64,000 nt of DNA, from assembly GCF_000006565.2 (NCBI RefSeq), contig NC_031479.1:3994289-4058288 (forward strand), in the 5' to 3' direction. The DNA is from Toxoplasma gondii ME49 (Eukaryota > Apicomplexa > Conoidasida > Eucoccidiorida > Sarcocystidae). The position numbers and the translations under genes are program-made. This document shows positions 36,436-48,066 of the stretch, in pieces; within the stretch, counting starts at the first letter, position 1; each line of letters starts with the position of its first letter. The notes under the pieces were generated by a model. That model was not told the DNA's origin. It was given only the letters and a program-made list of their open reading frames with translations, and did not search any database.

Positions 36436-39400
36436 ATGCCAGAAACTCTCTCCGCTTCTCCGCAGGCGGAACACAGAAGAGACGACTCGGAAAATAATCC
36501 AGGGCGCTCTGTCTGTCTCTCTTGCGAGGCAGAGAAACGCAGAATGGAAAGGCGTCGACAGGCAACTGCGGGAGAGGAAGTCGATCCTCGACAGACACAA
36601 GCAGATACACCTCGAAAACCGGTTCGACGGCACACAGGCGATACGTCCAAACACAAAAGCGGGAGGCTCAGAAAAGAAAAAGATGAAGACGACCAAGAAG
36701 AAGAAGAAGGCGAAGAAAGAGGAGCCAAAGGGGAAGAAGCAATCGTAGGAGAACAAGACGCAGAGGGAGAGAGCGAAGAAGGAGGGGAGGAGAACGCAGA
36801 GGAGAAAGAAGAGGGAAGAGCAATGAAGGGAGAAGGATGCAGGACGCAGGTGACGATGCAATGGGGAGTGGAAGAGAGACAGAAAGTCCCCGAAGAAGAA
36901 GATCTGCTTTTCTCGCCTTGCTCCCTGAGTGACTGTTCACCAGTGTGGAGAGAGATGTCGGAGGAGAGAGAAGAGAGAGAGAAGGACGAGGAGGAAGAGA
37001 GCGACCCAGAATTTGTCTTTCTTGAAGGTCAGAACCTGCAGGCGCAAAAGCAATGGAGGCTTTCGTTTTTTCTCCCTTCCCCTACTCTTTCTGTCTCTCT
37101 TTTTCCACTTTTTCTTCTCATTCCGAAAACCACCGCTCGCAGGTCGTTCTGCGGGCACACGGATGCGGCATCTGTTCAACTGCTCTCGCGTTTCCTCTCT
37201 CGGATGTTGCTTTCCTCTCTGCTGTCCTCGTCCCTCTTCTCCTTCATAGCCTCTCTCTCCTTTTCTGCCTTTGACTACCGTGCTGCTCTCTTCTCTCCAT
37301 TTCTATGCGCCTCTGTTTCTCGCTCGCCATCGTTCCGCTCTCCTCCACTGTCTGTGCTCATCGCGCTCTCCCTCGCCTTGTCCCCGTCTCTCTTTCGCGC
37401 TGTGCCCCTCTCTCTCAGCCCCCTCCTTCAGCCGTCTCTCTCCTCTCCAGGTCCTGCGTTTTCTTTCTCTCCGTTCTCCGCAGATCGCTCTTCGACCTGG
37501 TCCCCGACTCCAGCCGACTTGCTTGTGTGCGCAAAGCGCCTCGGCTTCGTCTTCCCCGAGGACTCTCCCTTCCTTTGTCTGGCGAGAGAGTGTCTGACCG
37601 CGCCTTTGCCGGCGCCTTGGGTCGCTTGTCAGAGCCGCCGAGACGGCAGCATTTTCTTCTTCAATCCGGAAACAAAAGCGAGTGTCTGGGAGAATCCAGG
37701 AGACGCCATCTTCCGAGAAAAGCTCGCCGCTGCTCGCCTGAAACACCGCCGAGCTGCAGGGGAGACGGAGGGGAGTTGTGGGCGCTCACAAGGCGCGTCC
37801 GACGCCGGCCCACTGTCTGTGAGGATTGGGGCATCCCCCGGACTCGAGACGAGATGCAAGGAGGTCGCAGCAGGGGAAGAAAGCAGAGCCGCGGATCCGC
37901 CGGAGCTTGCAAAGCGAGACAGAGAGATGCAAAAGGCGAGGCGGTGGGGTGACTGTGTCAAGAGCCAGAAGGACGAAGGAGAAGGAAACACAGAGATGAA
38001 ATCAAAGACACATACACAAGAAGATCAACAGAAGAAAGAAAGAAAAGAACAAGCGAACCACGAAGAAGAAGCCGAAAGAGGTGAAGCACACGAAGGAGAA
38101 GAAGGAGAAGAAGAAGGAGGTGAAGAAGAGCTGTTGAACTTGTTGGCTCCTTTCGAAGGCGGACGAGAAGAAGGAGAGGTGACGGATGGACGTTTGTTTC
38201 CTGGACCTCATGTTCGTGGGGTGGGCAGCAGAGAAGACGTGGAAAGCGGAGATGCGGAACGCGGAAGAGACGCCAGCAACTCAGAAAGCTGCACAGAGAG
38301 GAAAAACAGCTTTTGTCTTTTCGAGGAAGACTCAAGTGAGTTTGAAGAGGGTGAGGCGGCCGCCGCCTCTCCGTGTGTGTCTCTCTTTCTTCGTTCAGAC
38401 GGGGGAGAGGAAGGCGCCCAGTCTTCTGCTTCTTCCCCTTCTGCTCGCCGCCTAGAAGCGTTCCCTGTTTCGCGGCGTCTTTCTCTCCCTAGACCGGTCC
38501 CCAGCGCGGGGCCCTCTGCGGTCTCCCGGTGTCTGGGCATGCCAACTGGGGCACCAACGTCCTGTTCTCGAGAGGTGAGAACAGAAATGCACGGGAGACT
38601 GGAGGAAGAGAAGAGAGTGGACAGTGCGACAAAGGATCTCGAGTGGCTTTCCTCTCCTTGCATGGCCGCGAAGAAGACCGAGGAAGCGGAAAGTTCCTCA
38701 GAACCGAGAATCGAAGGACAGGGCTCGGCCGGCGGAGACAGACTCTCTCAGGAGAGACTCTCTCTTTCTTTGCAGAACTCCCAGAGAGAGCAGGCGGAAG
38801 ATACGGTGTCTGCAATTGTCGATGGAAGGAAAGGCCAACATTCCCACAATGGAGACATTCTCGATGCTCTTCTCAGTACACCGGCAGCTGCGCTTGAGAC
38901 ACGGTGCTGGCGGGCCAAAAGGCGAAGGCGATCTCTCGGCGTGAGAGTGACCAACTCCGAGGCCGCCCCAGTGAAGGACCTCGGAGACAAAACAGCTTCC
39001 AGACACTCCAGTCCGGTTTCCCTGTTTTTGTCCTCGCCTGCTGTTGCGTCGTCTTCCTCCTCGTCTTGTTCTCCCTCTCATGCGTCTTCTGGTTCTTCGT
39101 CTCCTCCCTCTCCTTCACTCCTCTGTCCTGCAGTCTCTCGCTCGCCTCCCCGGTCTGCGTCGGCCTCTCCGTCTTCTTGTTCGCTCTCGAATTCTTCTTT
39201 TTTCTCGCCGTCCTTCGCTCCAGCGACCCCGCGAGCGTTTGCGGGATCTGAGAAGGAGGATTTCTTGGAACAGACGGCGAAAGGAGACGCGAAGGATGGA
39301 ACGATTCTTGCTTCGCTCGCGGCGTTCCACCTGCCGGCAGGTCCTGCTTCACCGGGGGATGCCTCTTCGGATTCCTCGCCTTCTTTCGCGGCGTCTGCGG

Positions 39401-42400
39401 CGCCTCTCCGGACCTCTCCTTCCAAACGTGCGACAGACGGGGAGCCTCAGGAAAAAAGGGAGATCGGCCTGTTGCAGATCTTCCAGGTCGCTGGCAGAGC
39501 GCTTGGCGCGAGAGACTCGGCACTGCGACAGCTCGACGGAGAGATGGAGGCGGTCGAACTGCTCGAGAGGGAAGCATGCGGTGAGGTCGGCGCTCTGTCG
39601 TGGAGTGAGAGGTGGGGAGAGAACGAGGACGGTGAGAGAGAGAGAGAGGATCCGCGAGGCGCAGGCGTCTCAAACGTCCGGTTTACGGTCGCTCGAGACG
39701 AGCGACAAGGCATTTGCCTTCCTGACGGATCCCCTTCTCCTCCCGGTTCGTTGTCTTCTTCTTCACACTCCCGTCCTTCTGTCTCTCCCTCTCCTGGAGA
39801 TGGTTTCTGGCCTTTTCTCAGATGCATGCTCAACTCGTCACAAGTGCCTCTCCTCACTGTCGCCTCTCGAGTCGTTTCACGGAATGTCTCTGTTGACAAC
39901 TTGCAGCGCGAAACTCTCTCACAGTCTCCTTCCTTCTCTCCTGTCGCTCCTTGTCCTTCGTCTTCGGATTCGGCATCCTCATCTTCGTCATCTGCGTCTC
40001 TCCCTTCTCACCCTTCCCCGACTGAATCCTCTTGTTCTGCACCTTCCTCTTTCCGCCTGCCTTCGACGGTGGCCTTCCCTCCGTCTGCCGCCTCACCTGC
40101 AACGTCCTGCCGTCTCTCTCCTTCCAGTTCTTCCTCGCGGTGTTCCACATCTTTCTGCTGTTCAGCCTGCGCTTCTTCATCCTGCGTTTTACCTTCTTTT
40201 GCTCCACCCCACCTCGCCTGCTCCGCGGCAACAGTCGCTCCGTCGACGCGTTCTTCTCACGACGGCGGCAGGGAGGCTCTGGAGAGAGAAGAGGCCGAGA
40301 GACAGCAGAGGGAAGTTGAAGAAACAGAGGGAGAGCGAGGAGGAACAGAAGCGAACGATGAGGAGGGAAGAGCTTCGGAGGGCAGTGGCGAGAGCGACGG
40401 CGACGGCGGCAGGGAGGCAAGCGAACAGCGAGAGAGTCACACTGCCGAGACGCATCTGAACGTTCAGCGAGGAGACGCCTGGAGTCAAACCAGAGCTGTC
40501 GCAGAAGACGACGGAGAAGCTGCTGAGGAAGACCGAGACGCCTGCGACTCACACAGAGGACACTCACGCGCATGGAAAAAAAAAAGAGAAGGCGCGCATG
40601 CTCTTCGTCCTGGAGACAAGCAGGCGAGTCGCGTTCTGGAAGAATCAGGAGAAAACCGAGAAGACGAAGGCGGCGCGACTCGCACTCCCCTCCACGCAAG
40701 TCGTCGGCTTTCTTGCTCCTTCCACGGCGAAAGTCCCAGCCTCGCGATTGTTTCCATTTCTCAGACTCCAGAGAGGGAAGACAGGCGAGGACGCGGAGAA
40801 GCAGCAGAGGCAGGGGAAACCAGCAGATCATGCGACTGGACGAAAGACGAGACATTGCCATTTGCAGAGGAGACAGCCGAGGCAGTGGAGGCGGCGAGAA
40901 GGCGAATCACTCGAAACGAGACAATGCAAGAGGGAGAAGAGGAGAGTCCGACTGAAAAGGTTGAGGAAGAGGACTCAGCGAACGGGAGAGAGGCAGGAAC
41001 TCGACATGGAGGAGAGGGAGGCCCTGCCCTGCATGCAAGTTGCAGAGACAGCAAGGACGCAAACAAGGAGATGAAAATATCACGGCCGAAGAGCCTCAAA
41101 GACTCGCCTCCTTCTGACCTCGCTTCTTCTGCGACCTGGGGAGTCGTCAGGACGCCATATTTCTTTGTCGGGTGTACAGACAGCCCCGGAGCATCAGATG
41201 CCCAGAAAGGGAGCCAGCAGAATCCGGCCTTTCGCTTGCCATCTGCCTCCACGTGTGCCTCTCTCAGCTCTCTTCCTGGCAGCCGAGAATGCCTCCAAAG
41301 TGAAGAAGAGGGCGTTTTCTCCTCCATTCCACGAGCACCATCTCTCTGTGGGAAAAGGGGAGAGAAGGCGAAGCCTGTAGGAACTTCTAGGCAAGCGCCG
41401 CATCTCGATGTGTGCCACCGCGAGGTCGCGACGAACGAGCCGACAAATGAGTCCGAGGAAGCCGCAGCCGGAGCAGACCAGACAGACGCAGGAGCAGGAG
41501 AAGAACCTGAAGAAGCAGAGAAAGGGGCAGAGCTTGTCAAGAACGAAGCAGGAGAAGCAGAGGAAGTCGCGGCAGAAGAAGGAGTATATGACGGAGGTGA
41601 AATGGAAGATGAGAAAGCAGGAGACGGAGATGAACTGGATGTGAAGGGTGGGGAAGAAGGAGAAGGCGATGGAGGCGCAGGACAGAGCGACGAAGGAAGA
41701 GCGAACGAGGTCGAAGCCGCGCTTCCGGTTACCGGGGAATTCAGGTTCGATGCAACGAAAGAGAGACCGGCTCTGGGTGTCGCGGAGAGGTCTGAAGAAG
41801 AACGGAATCTCTCTTCAGAAGGCAATGCTCATTCTCGAGCACGGCAGATGCATGCGTTCTCAAAAAAGCAACTGGAAGAAAGAGAGATACTTTCTCGTCC
41901 ACCGTCCTCTGCTCGTTTTCCTCTGTCTCCGGATCTCGAGAGGACAGCGTGGAACGAGGCAAACGCCTCTGTCCTCTCCGACCTTGATTCCAGACAAGAC
42001 AAAAAGGCTGTGCCTGGTGTGGAATGGAGCTGTGAAGAGTCAGCGCGGATGAAAAGCGGAACTGAGAAGGAGGATGACGCGAGCCTGCCTCTTTCACCGA
42101 ATTCGATTTCTTCTTCGATCGTCGCCCATCGTGTGCCGACCTCTTCCAGCTCCCCTTGCTCTCTTCCCTCCGTCTGCGTCTCTTCTTCTGCCTCTTCTTC
42201 TCCTTCTTCTTCTTTTACGGCTCAGACACCTGCGAAGCCGCTGTTCGTGAAGGCAGCAGTGCGTGAGAGAGAAAAGCAAATTTCTGCACAGAGAAGAGGG
42301 GAGACAGAACGGAGACTAGAAGGCGAATTGCGTCGCGCGAAGCGAGACCTCGCTGCAGCTCTGCGCCTCCGGAGAGAACAAGAGGAGAGTCACGCGCGAC

Positions 42401-43027
42401 AGCTCTCTCGGCTGGCTCTGCAGGAGGCGCAGCTGAAACGCGAAACTCAAGAGGCCAAGGCCGAGCTAGCTCGAGTTCTCAGACGACTAAAGCAGAGAGA
42501 AGAAGAAGAACAAGAAAGAGAACAAGAAGACGAACAACGAGAGGAGAGCGGGGACAGAGGAGAACAAGAGGAAGAAGAAGAAGGAGAACAAGAAGGAGAA
42601 CAAGCGGAGGGAGAGGAAAGAGGAGGCGAAGAAGACGAACAAGAGGAAGAACAAGAAGGAGAACAAGAGGAAGAACAAGAAGGAGAACAAGAAAGAGAAC
42701 AAGAAGGAGAACAAGAAAGAGACGAAGAAGGAGAACAAGAAAGAGAACAAGAAGAAGAACAAGAAGAAGAACAAGAAGTAGAACAAGGGGAGGGAGAGGA
42801 AAGAGAAAAAGAAAGGATGAAAGGAGAGGCGACACTCGAGGGATGTGGATCAGCGTGGTCGAGCGTAGGGCGCATTTCATGGCGAGGAGAGACATGCACT
42901 GGAGAACAGAAGACTCAAGGGAAAAGGCAAAAGCCGTTTCACGAGAGGCAGAAGGAAGAGCGAAGACAAGAAGCCGACTCGAGGAGAGAGCGAAAAACCA
43001 AGCACAAAGGAGATCCTCCCCCGTGTG
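36436..43027 (+). CDS. CEP164-like WW-domain protein (centriole/basal body)
   Basis: Very large, mostly disordered protein with one conserved module near the N-terminus. Exon 36436-37027 starts at the first in-frame ATG. A 456-nt intron is inferred (GAAG|GTCAGA to CTCCGCAG|AT), and the second exon runs to a GTAAGG donor at 43027, giving at least 2045 aa. The intron length is a multiple of three and lacks stops, so the unspliced reading is also open. After splicing, residues about 205-275 read CAKRLGF..CLARECLTAPLPAPW followed by a WW domain whose two Trp are 23 positions apart, with a FFFN core and SVWENP end. A short helical segment leading into APLP-x-W of a WW domain is the pattern of CEP164, the distal-appendage protein needed for cilium docking. 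The rest is Ser-, Glu- and Arg-rich. The C-terminus is helical and then a Glu/Gln tract. Probably continues into the coiled-coil exon at 43585. Confidence 0.75.
42486..42810 (+). repeat. Degenerate Glu/Gln-coding polypurine repeat
   Basis: Some 320 bases that are almost purely A/G on the plus strand, built from degenerate 12-18 bp units of the type GAACAAGAAGGAGAACAAGAA. It encodes EQEGEQEREQ-like repeats of the CEP164-like protein. Very few pyrimidines occur except the C of CAA codons. Confidence 0.85.
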
Positions 43028-43584
43028 GTAAGGGAGTGACGCACTGTACTGATATCACAGGCTTTACGTTGGATCTCGCATTGCTTTCGTTAGATCTGTC
43101 GGTCTCTCTGAAGGAAGTGGAATATGAACATGGCTTTGACTTTTTCTGCTTCACACGACGGTCACGGTATTGCATCTACCGTGGACGCATAAAGCGAGGG
43201 CGCGTCGCGTACCTACAGTCACTGGCAGGAAGAAAGTGAAGAAGAGAAGAGTCCTGCTGCGGACAGCAGTCCTGCAGAAGAGAACATCTTTGACAGGTGA
43301 AACCACGAGACGCATGCAGAGGCATCGGCGCAGTCGCACTGCTGCCCAGAGACGTCTCCGGAGATGTCATGGAAACGGCCGGAGGGATAACAGAAGCGCA
43401 GATTGTGTTTCGCCTTTCTTTGGACTTCTCAAGAGGTCACAAGTTTACGGGCGTTTCTTTCGTTCCACCGCGTATTTGAGAACTGAAGGTGATGCACTGC
43501 AGTGAGAGGTGAACATCTAGTTAGAGCATAGCAACAGGAAGGAAGCTAGGACGTTGCAGTCTACACCAGTTGCTTGTCCTTCAG

Positions 43585-45091
43585 ATGTCCACGTTTGCTT
43601 GGAGACTGTCCTGTTCGAAGAGAAAAATGTTCGCCAGTTTATCCGTGCGGCGTTGAAAGCGTCCGAGAGTTCGGTGTAAGAGAACAGGCAATCTACGCGT
43701 TTTATAGGATGTGCAGACATGAAAAGCTGGAAGCGTCGGCAGTTGTCCGGTTCACAGCAACAGGCGTAGACCCCTGTGAGTCAGTCTCCAGAAAAGGAAA
43801 AGGCGTTTCTGGCTTGCTCTCGCTCGCCTTCGATGAAACAGATGACAGCGGCAAATACGCAGCCGAGCCGGGAACAACCGCCCTCTGTGAGAAGGACCTG
43901 CGGCCGCGAGGCGCCGAGGAACAGACTCCGTTTCCTTCCGCTACGAACGGAGTTGGCGGCGTCGACACCGACAAGGGCAACATTGAAGAGGTGAAATCTG
44001 CGAGGAGGCGGCTCGCCAAGCAGGAACGGCTTCTGGTGTCTTGGCAGCGCGAGTTGGAAGTCCACGAAACGAAGCTGCAAGAAGTCCAGCTTTCCCTGGA
44101 GAAAAGAGACAGGTGTCTCCGGACGCGTCTGCTGGCGCTACAAGTGGAGACCGCTGAGGCGGCGCGGATCCGGAAAGCTCACGAAACTGAACTGCATGCA
44201 ATTCATGCGTCTCTTCTGGAGAGACTGGCGGACCTGGCGTCGAGAGAAGCCTTAAAACGGCGCGAAGCAGAGGACGATGCGGCCCACCGAAGGCGAGAGC
44301 AGGAACTGAGAGAAGAAGAAGAGAGACAAGAGAGAGAACGGAATGCATTTGAGAAGAAGGCAGAGGCGAAGGCGAAGGCTCTCGCAGAAGGAGAGGAAAA
44401 GCTGAAGGAAGCGTTGCTTCAGCTTGTGTGTCGCCAGCGTGCATTGGAGGCACAAGAAGCTGTTTTCCAAGAAAAGGAAGAAAAACAAAGACAAGCTGAG
44501 GCAGCGGTGGGCGGCTTGAGGCAAGAGGTTGAGGCGCAGCGGGTGCGCCTAGCAGCAGAGAGAGGCGAACTCGATAAACGCGACCGAGAGATGCAAGAAG
44601 TGGATGTCTTGAAAGAAGAACTGGCAGAGCAAAGGAAGTTGCTGAGAGAGAAGGAGGACGCCATTCAGACGGCTCTCGAGCGTGAGGCGCGCGAGAGAGA
44701 ACTCTGGACCATGCAGAGGGTGGAGGAGAGCCAGAAAGGGCGAGAAGAGCGAGAGATGCACTTGCGAGAGAGAGAGACGTGGAAGCGCCACAGCGACGAA
44801 GTCAACGCGAAACTGAAGAAGAAAGAGGACGAATGCAGCCGCAGTACAGCACGAATCCAGAAACTGAGAGAAGCGATCGAAAGAGTAAGCGTAGCCAGTC
44901 CAGGGGAAGACGTAGAAACGTGGAAGCAAAGGGACTTGCAAAAAAAGGCAGAGACGCCAGCGGAGACAAAACGTGAAACGAGCAGACAAAGGAGAAAAGC
45001 GGAGACAGTGTCTACACAACAGAGAAAGAGAAAGACGGAACCTCTCCACAGACACACTTCTGCAACAAGAAGAGGCAACATAAAAAAGTAG
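43585..45091 (+). CDS. Long coiled-coil exon(s), probable C-terminus of the CEP164-like gene
   Basis: One frame is open to a TAG-type stop at 45091. From about 43980 to 44900 it encodes roughly 300 residues of continuous, highly charged heptad-type helix (for example ARRRLAKQERLLVSWQREL). The last 60 residues are Lys/Arg/Thr-rich. An acceptor TGTCCTTCAG precedes 43585, and a possible internal start ATG is at 43709. CEP164 proteins carry an N-terminal WW domain followed by long coiled coils, and this exon lies only 560 bases after the previous one on the same strand, so it is most simply the C-terminal part of that gene. I could not find a junction joining the two frames in phase; one or more small exons must intervene (candidates 43219-43296 and 43585-43673). 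It could instead be a separate coiled-coil gene. Confidence 0.65.
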
Positions 45092-45795
45092 AGAGAAGTC
45101 CAGGGAAGCAGGCAGAAGAAGCAAGTAAGCACGATATAACCTACCCAGAGGGAGAGAGAACAAGCATCTGCACCTACGGCTACGAGTTCTTTGCCAAGGC
45201 CAAGAGCTCTACGGTTGATACAGGCTGGTGGACTCAAGGCGTTCGTACGCAGTGGCAGTCAATAAATTAAAAAAGCGAAAGCCGACTGCTTCTCTTGGAG
45301 AGAAAGGAGAAGGTTCGACCAATCAAAGAGTGTTGAAAAACATAGAACAAGAAAATAACGGAGAAAGGAAACAGTTAGAGAAGCTTTCCAAATATAAATG
45401 GATCTCCTTAGGAAACATGGAGAGCTCGGAAAGAAGCGCTGAGAAGAATGCAAGCAGTGAAGAGTTTATATGACCTCTTCAATTCACATGGAGACACACA
45501 GACACTCTGAAGAGAGCTGTTTCTGACAGCAGCAGGAAGCCACAAGTTGTCTCACTCTCTACGCCGAGGAGAAGGAGCTGGATAACTCTATCACGGCATC
45601 AGACAAAGAGCTTGATATAGTCTGCTCTACTCGTTCAGACGACGCAAACACTCTTGTTACACATTTCCAACATACCAGCATCCTCATGACGCCTGCTTTT
45701 TATGTTCTCTTCGTTTATATCATTGGATTTCACCCTGTGCTTCTGAGAGAATTTGCGACAACACCACGGGTCTCAGCAAGTACGAAAACTCCTTC

Positions 45796-45798
<3 letters not shown>

Positions 45799-45830
<32 letters not shown>
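45799..45830. repeat. (TA)n microsatellite
   Basis: TA run in spacer DNA. Confidence 0.9.
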
Positions 45831-46066
45831 GGATGTATTTGATATGTTTCTCTTAGCAGCTGCTTTCTTGGTACATTTCTCTTCATGAAAATCGTGTCTG
45901 TTGGTTTTCACTGAAAGAACGCATGAAGGAAAGAGAGAGGGAACGGGTGACGTTTTAGAGAGGACTCCGAGACCATGTTGAAACGGTGCACGGATCCCTT
46001 GCGCTGTCATCCCCGACAGAACCCCCTACACCAATTTGAAAAGTATCCAAATAAAAACCTAAATAC

Positions 46067-46099
46067 GTATATATATATATATAAATATAAATATATATT
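46067..46099. repeat. (TA)n microsatellite, imperfect
   Basis: TA run with AA interruptions in spacer DNA. Confidence 0.85.
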
Positions 46100-46215
46100 G
46101 AGGAGCTGAGATTCATGCTTGTCGAGACCGGTGTTGCTCGTTCCAAAATCTACAGAGCAATGTGGCAAATTGCACGTGAATATTCCTGTCTGTACATACG
46201 TATATATCTAAGTAA

Positions 46216-46247
46216 ATATACATATATATATATATATATATATATTT
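46216..46247. repeat. (TA)n microsatellite
   Basis: TA run in spacer DNA, 120 bp after the previous one. Confidence 0.9.
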
Positions 46248-46940
46248 ATTTGTGGATGTATTTGTTTTTCACTGATGTACTGAGCGTATGTGTATATACG
46301 TAGGCGCTGTCTGTCAGACGAGTTGATGCCTGGTGTTGCTGTAACAGCCACAACGCTTCCGCAGGACCTGAACAGAGTTTGGAGATTTGTTTCCTGCAGT
46401 TTTTCTCGGCTACTGAAGACACACATCATCGTCTGCTCCAAGGAACTTGGACCAGATAGGAGAAAGTGACATTTGCTTGTGAAAGGGTGTATGGCGTTCG
46501 CTCTCCCGCATTTCAAACCGATGAAACGTTGGAGAACTGTATGCGCAGATCAATTCACAGGCGAAACACACGAACAAGCCTGTGTGAAGAAAAAAGAAGG
46601 AAACGCTCCATCCAGAGAGAGTCACTCTTCACATGACGCCCCGCGACGACTGTTGGCTTCTCAGAAGACGGATGTTTTATCTCGCTCTGACGAGGGTCGC
46701 TTTGGAATTCCTTCCACTGCTCGATCTATCCTCTCTCCTCTGTTGGTTGCCAGCTCTTTCAGATTCAACAACAGAAGCTCGTGTGTTCTTCCTCGACTGA
46801 GCAAGACGCCGGCAAGTGCGAAGAGTCTCTCGCCATATCCTCGTCCTTCGTTTTCGCTCTGCTTCCGGCCTCTCCTGTCCTCCTGTCGCCATCAGCAGTC
46901 AATCGCCATGCTCGGAATCAGAGAAATTCCGACGCTTCAG

Positions 46941-47756
46941 GCGGTGGAAAAACAACACAAGCGGCAGACGCAGAAGGAGCTGAAGAAGAAGACGACAACG
47001 AACGAGAAGAACGGTGCGCTCTCAAGAACTTGAAGGAGACGCTCGAGAACTTGACGGGTCTGTCGCTGCCTTCGCCAAGAGTTGCCGCCTGTCGCTCTCG
47101 TGGAAGTCCCGATCGCTCGGTTCGTCGAAAAGGAAGCCGCCAAGTCCGTTCGTCTCAAACGAGCCTCTCGCCTTCGCGTGGAAGTCCGCCCAGTTTATCC
47201 GACCAGACAAACAAGCAGAAGGACGAAGCGGAACCTCTTGAAAACAGTCCTTCTTCCTCGTCAAAGAGCGAAGAAGATCCGAGGCAAAAGCTGGAAGAGA
47301 CTGCGTCTCTCTTTTCGTTCTTGGCCCCCGCGCCGCGGCACTTGGACGCCGCAGCTGCTGAGCAGCTGCTGTTCCTCGAACTGGAAATCCTTTGTCTTCT
47401 TCTTCCTTTCCTCGAGGCGCGACGCAAACTGCTCAGTGCTCAGCGCAGACTCCTTCGGCATGGCCTCATTCTTCACAGTGCGGCTGCCAAGCGAGCAGCG
47501 CGAGACATGGGAGCAACGCATCCAGAGACGATGCAGAAATGCGGAGACGCAAGGGGAGACAACCTCGACGAAACATCGGACGACATCTCACAAAAACTCA
47601 GCGAAGAACGAGAGCGCCTCGACGTCAACTTGAAAGCATGGAACGCCTCAGCAAGGTAAAAGACAGCACAACGGAAATCTTGGCGTTTTTTGTCCACCAG
47701 AATCCCAAGCCCCATCTCACCGCGGGTCGCCATGATATACATACAAATCTATATAC

Positions 47757-47792
<36 letters not shown>

Positions 47793-48035
47793 TTTATGAG
47801 AATCCGTTGATTTTCTAGGGTGTGAAGCATATACAGATGCAGAGAGGATTGCGTACGTTGAAGCGCTGCAGCTAAATGCACTTTTCAAGAGCACCGTTGA
47901 TATTCAGTGTTCTCTCACCTGAATTATTTGCGGTACCACAATGTGCAAGCAATAAACATCCCAAGCGACTACGCATATATAAAAATGTCCCCAAACATAT
48001 ACCTATTTACCTACAATTATATATGTATATATATG

Positions 48036-48066
<31 letters not shown>

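Larger units (their letters stand above)
45092..46940. other. Spacer before the 46.9 kb gene
   Basis: No convincing frame from 45092 to about 46700. Three TA tracts lie inside. The interval 46473-46940 has overlapping open frames and probably contains the unidentified first exon of the next gene. Confidence 0.45.

Noticed and set aside
35739..36728. 329-codon minus-strand frame
   Set aside because: It is the mirror of the purine-rich first exon of the CEP164-like gene; its Ser/Leu/Phe-rich translation is typical of an antisense shadow.
42447..42899. Minus-strand frames rich in Ser-Cys or Leu-Val
   Set aside because: They are antisense to the Glu/Gln polypurine repeat; the repetitive translation follows from base composition.
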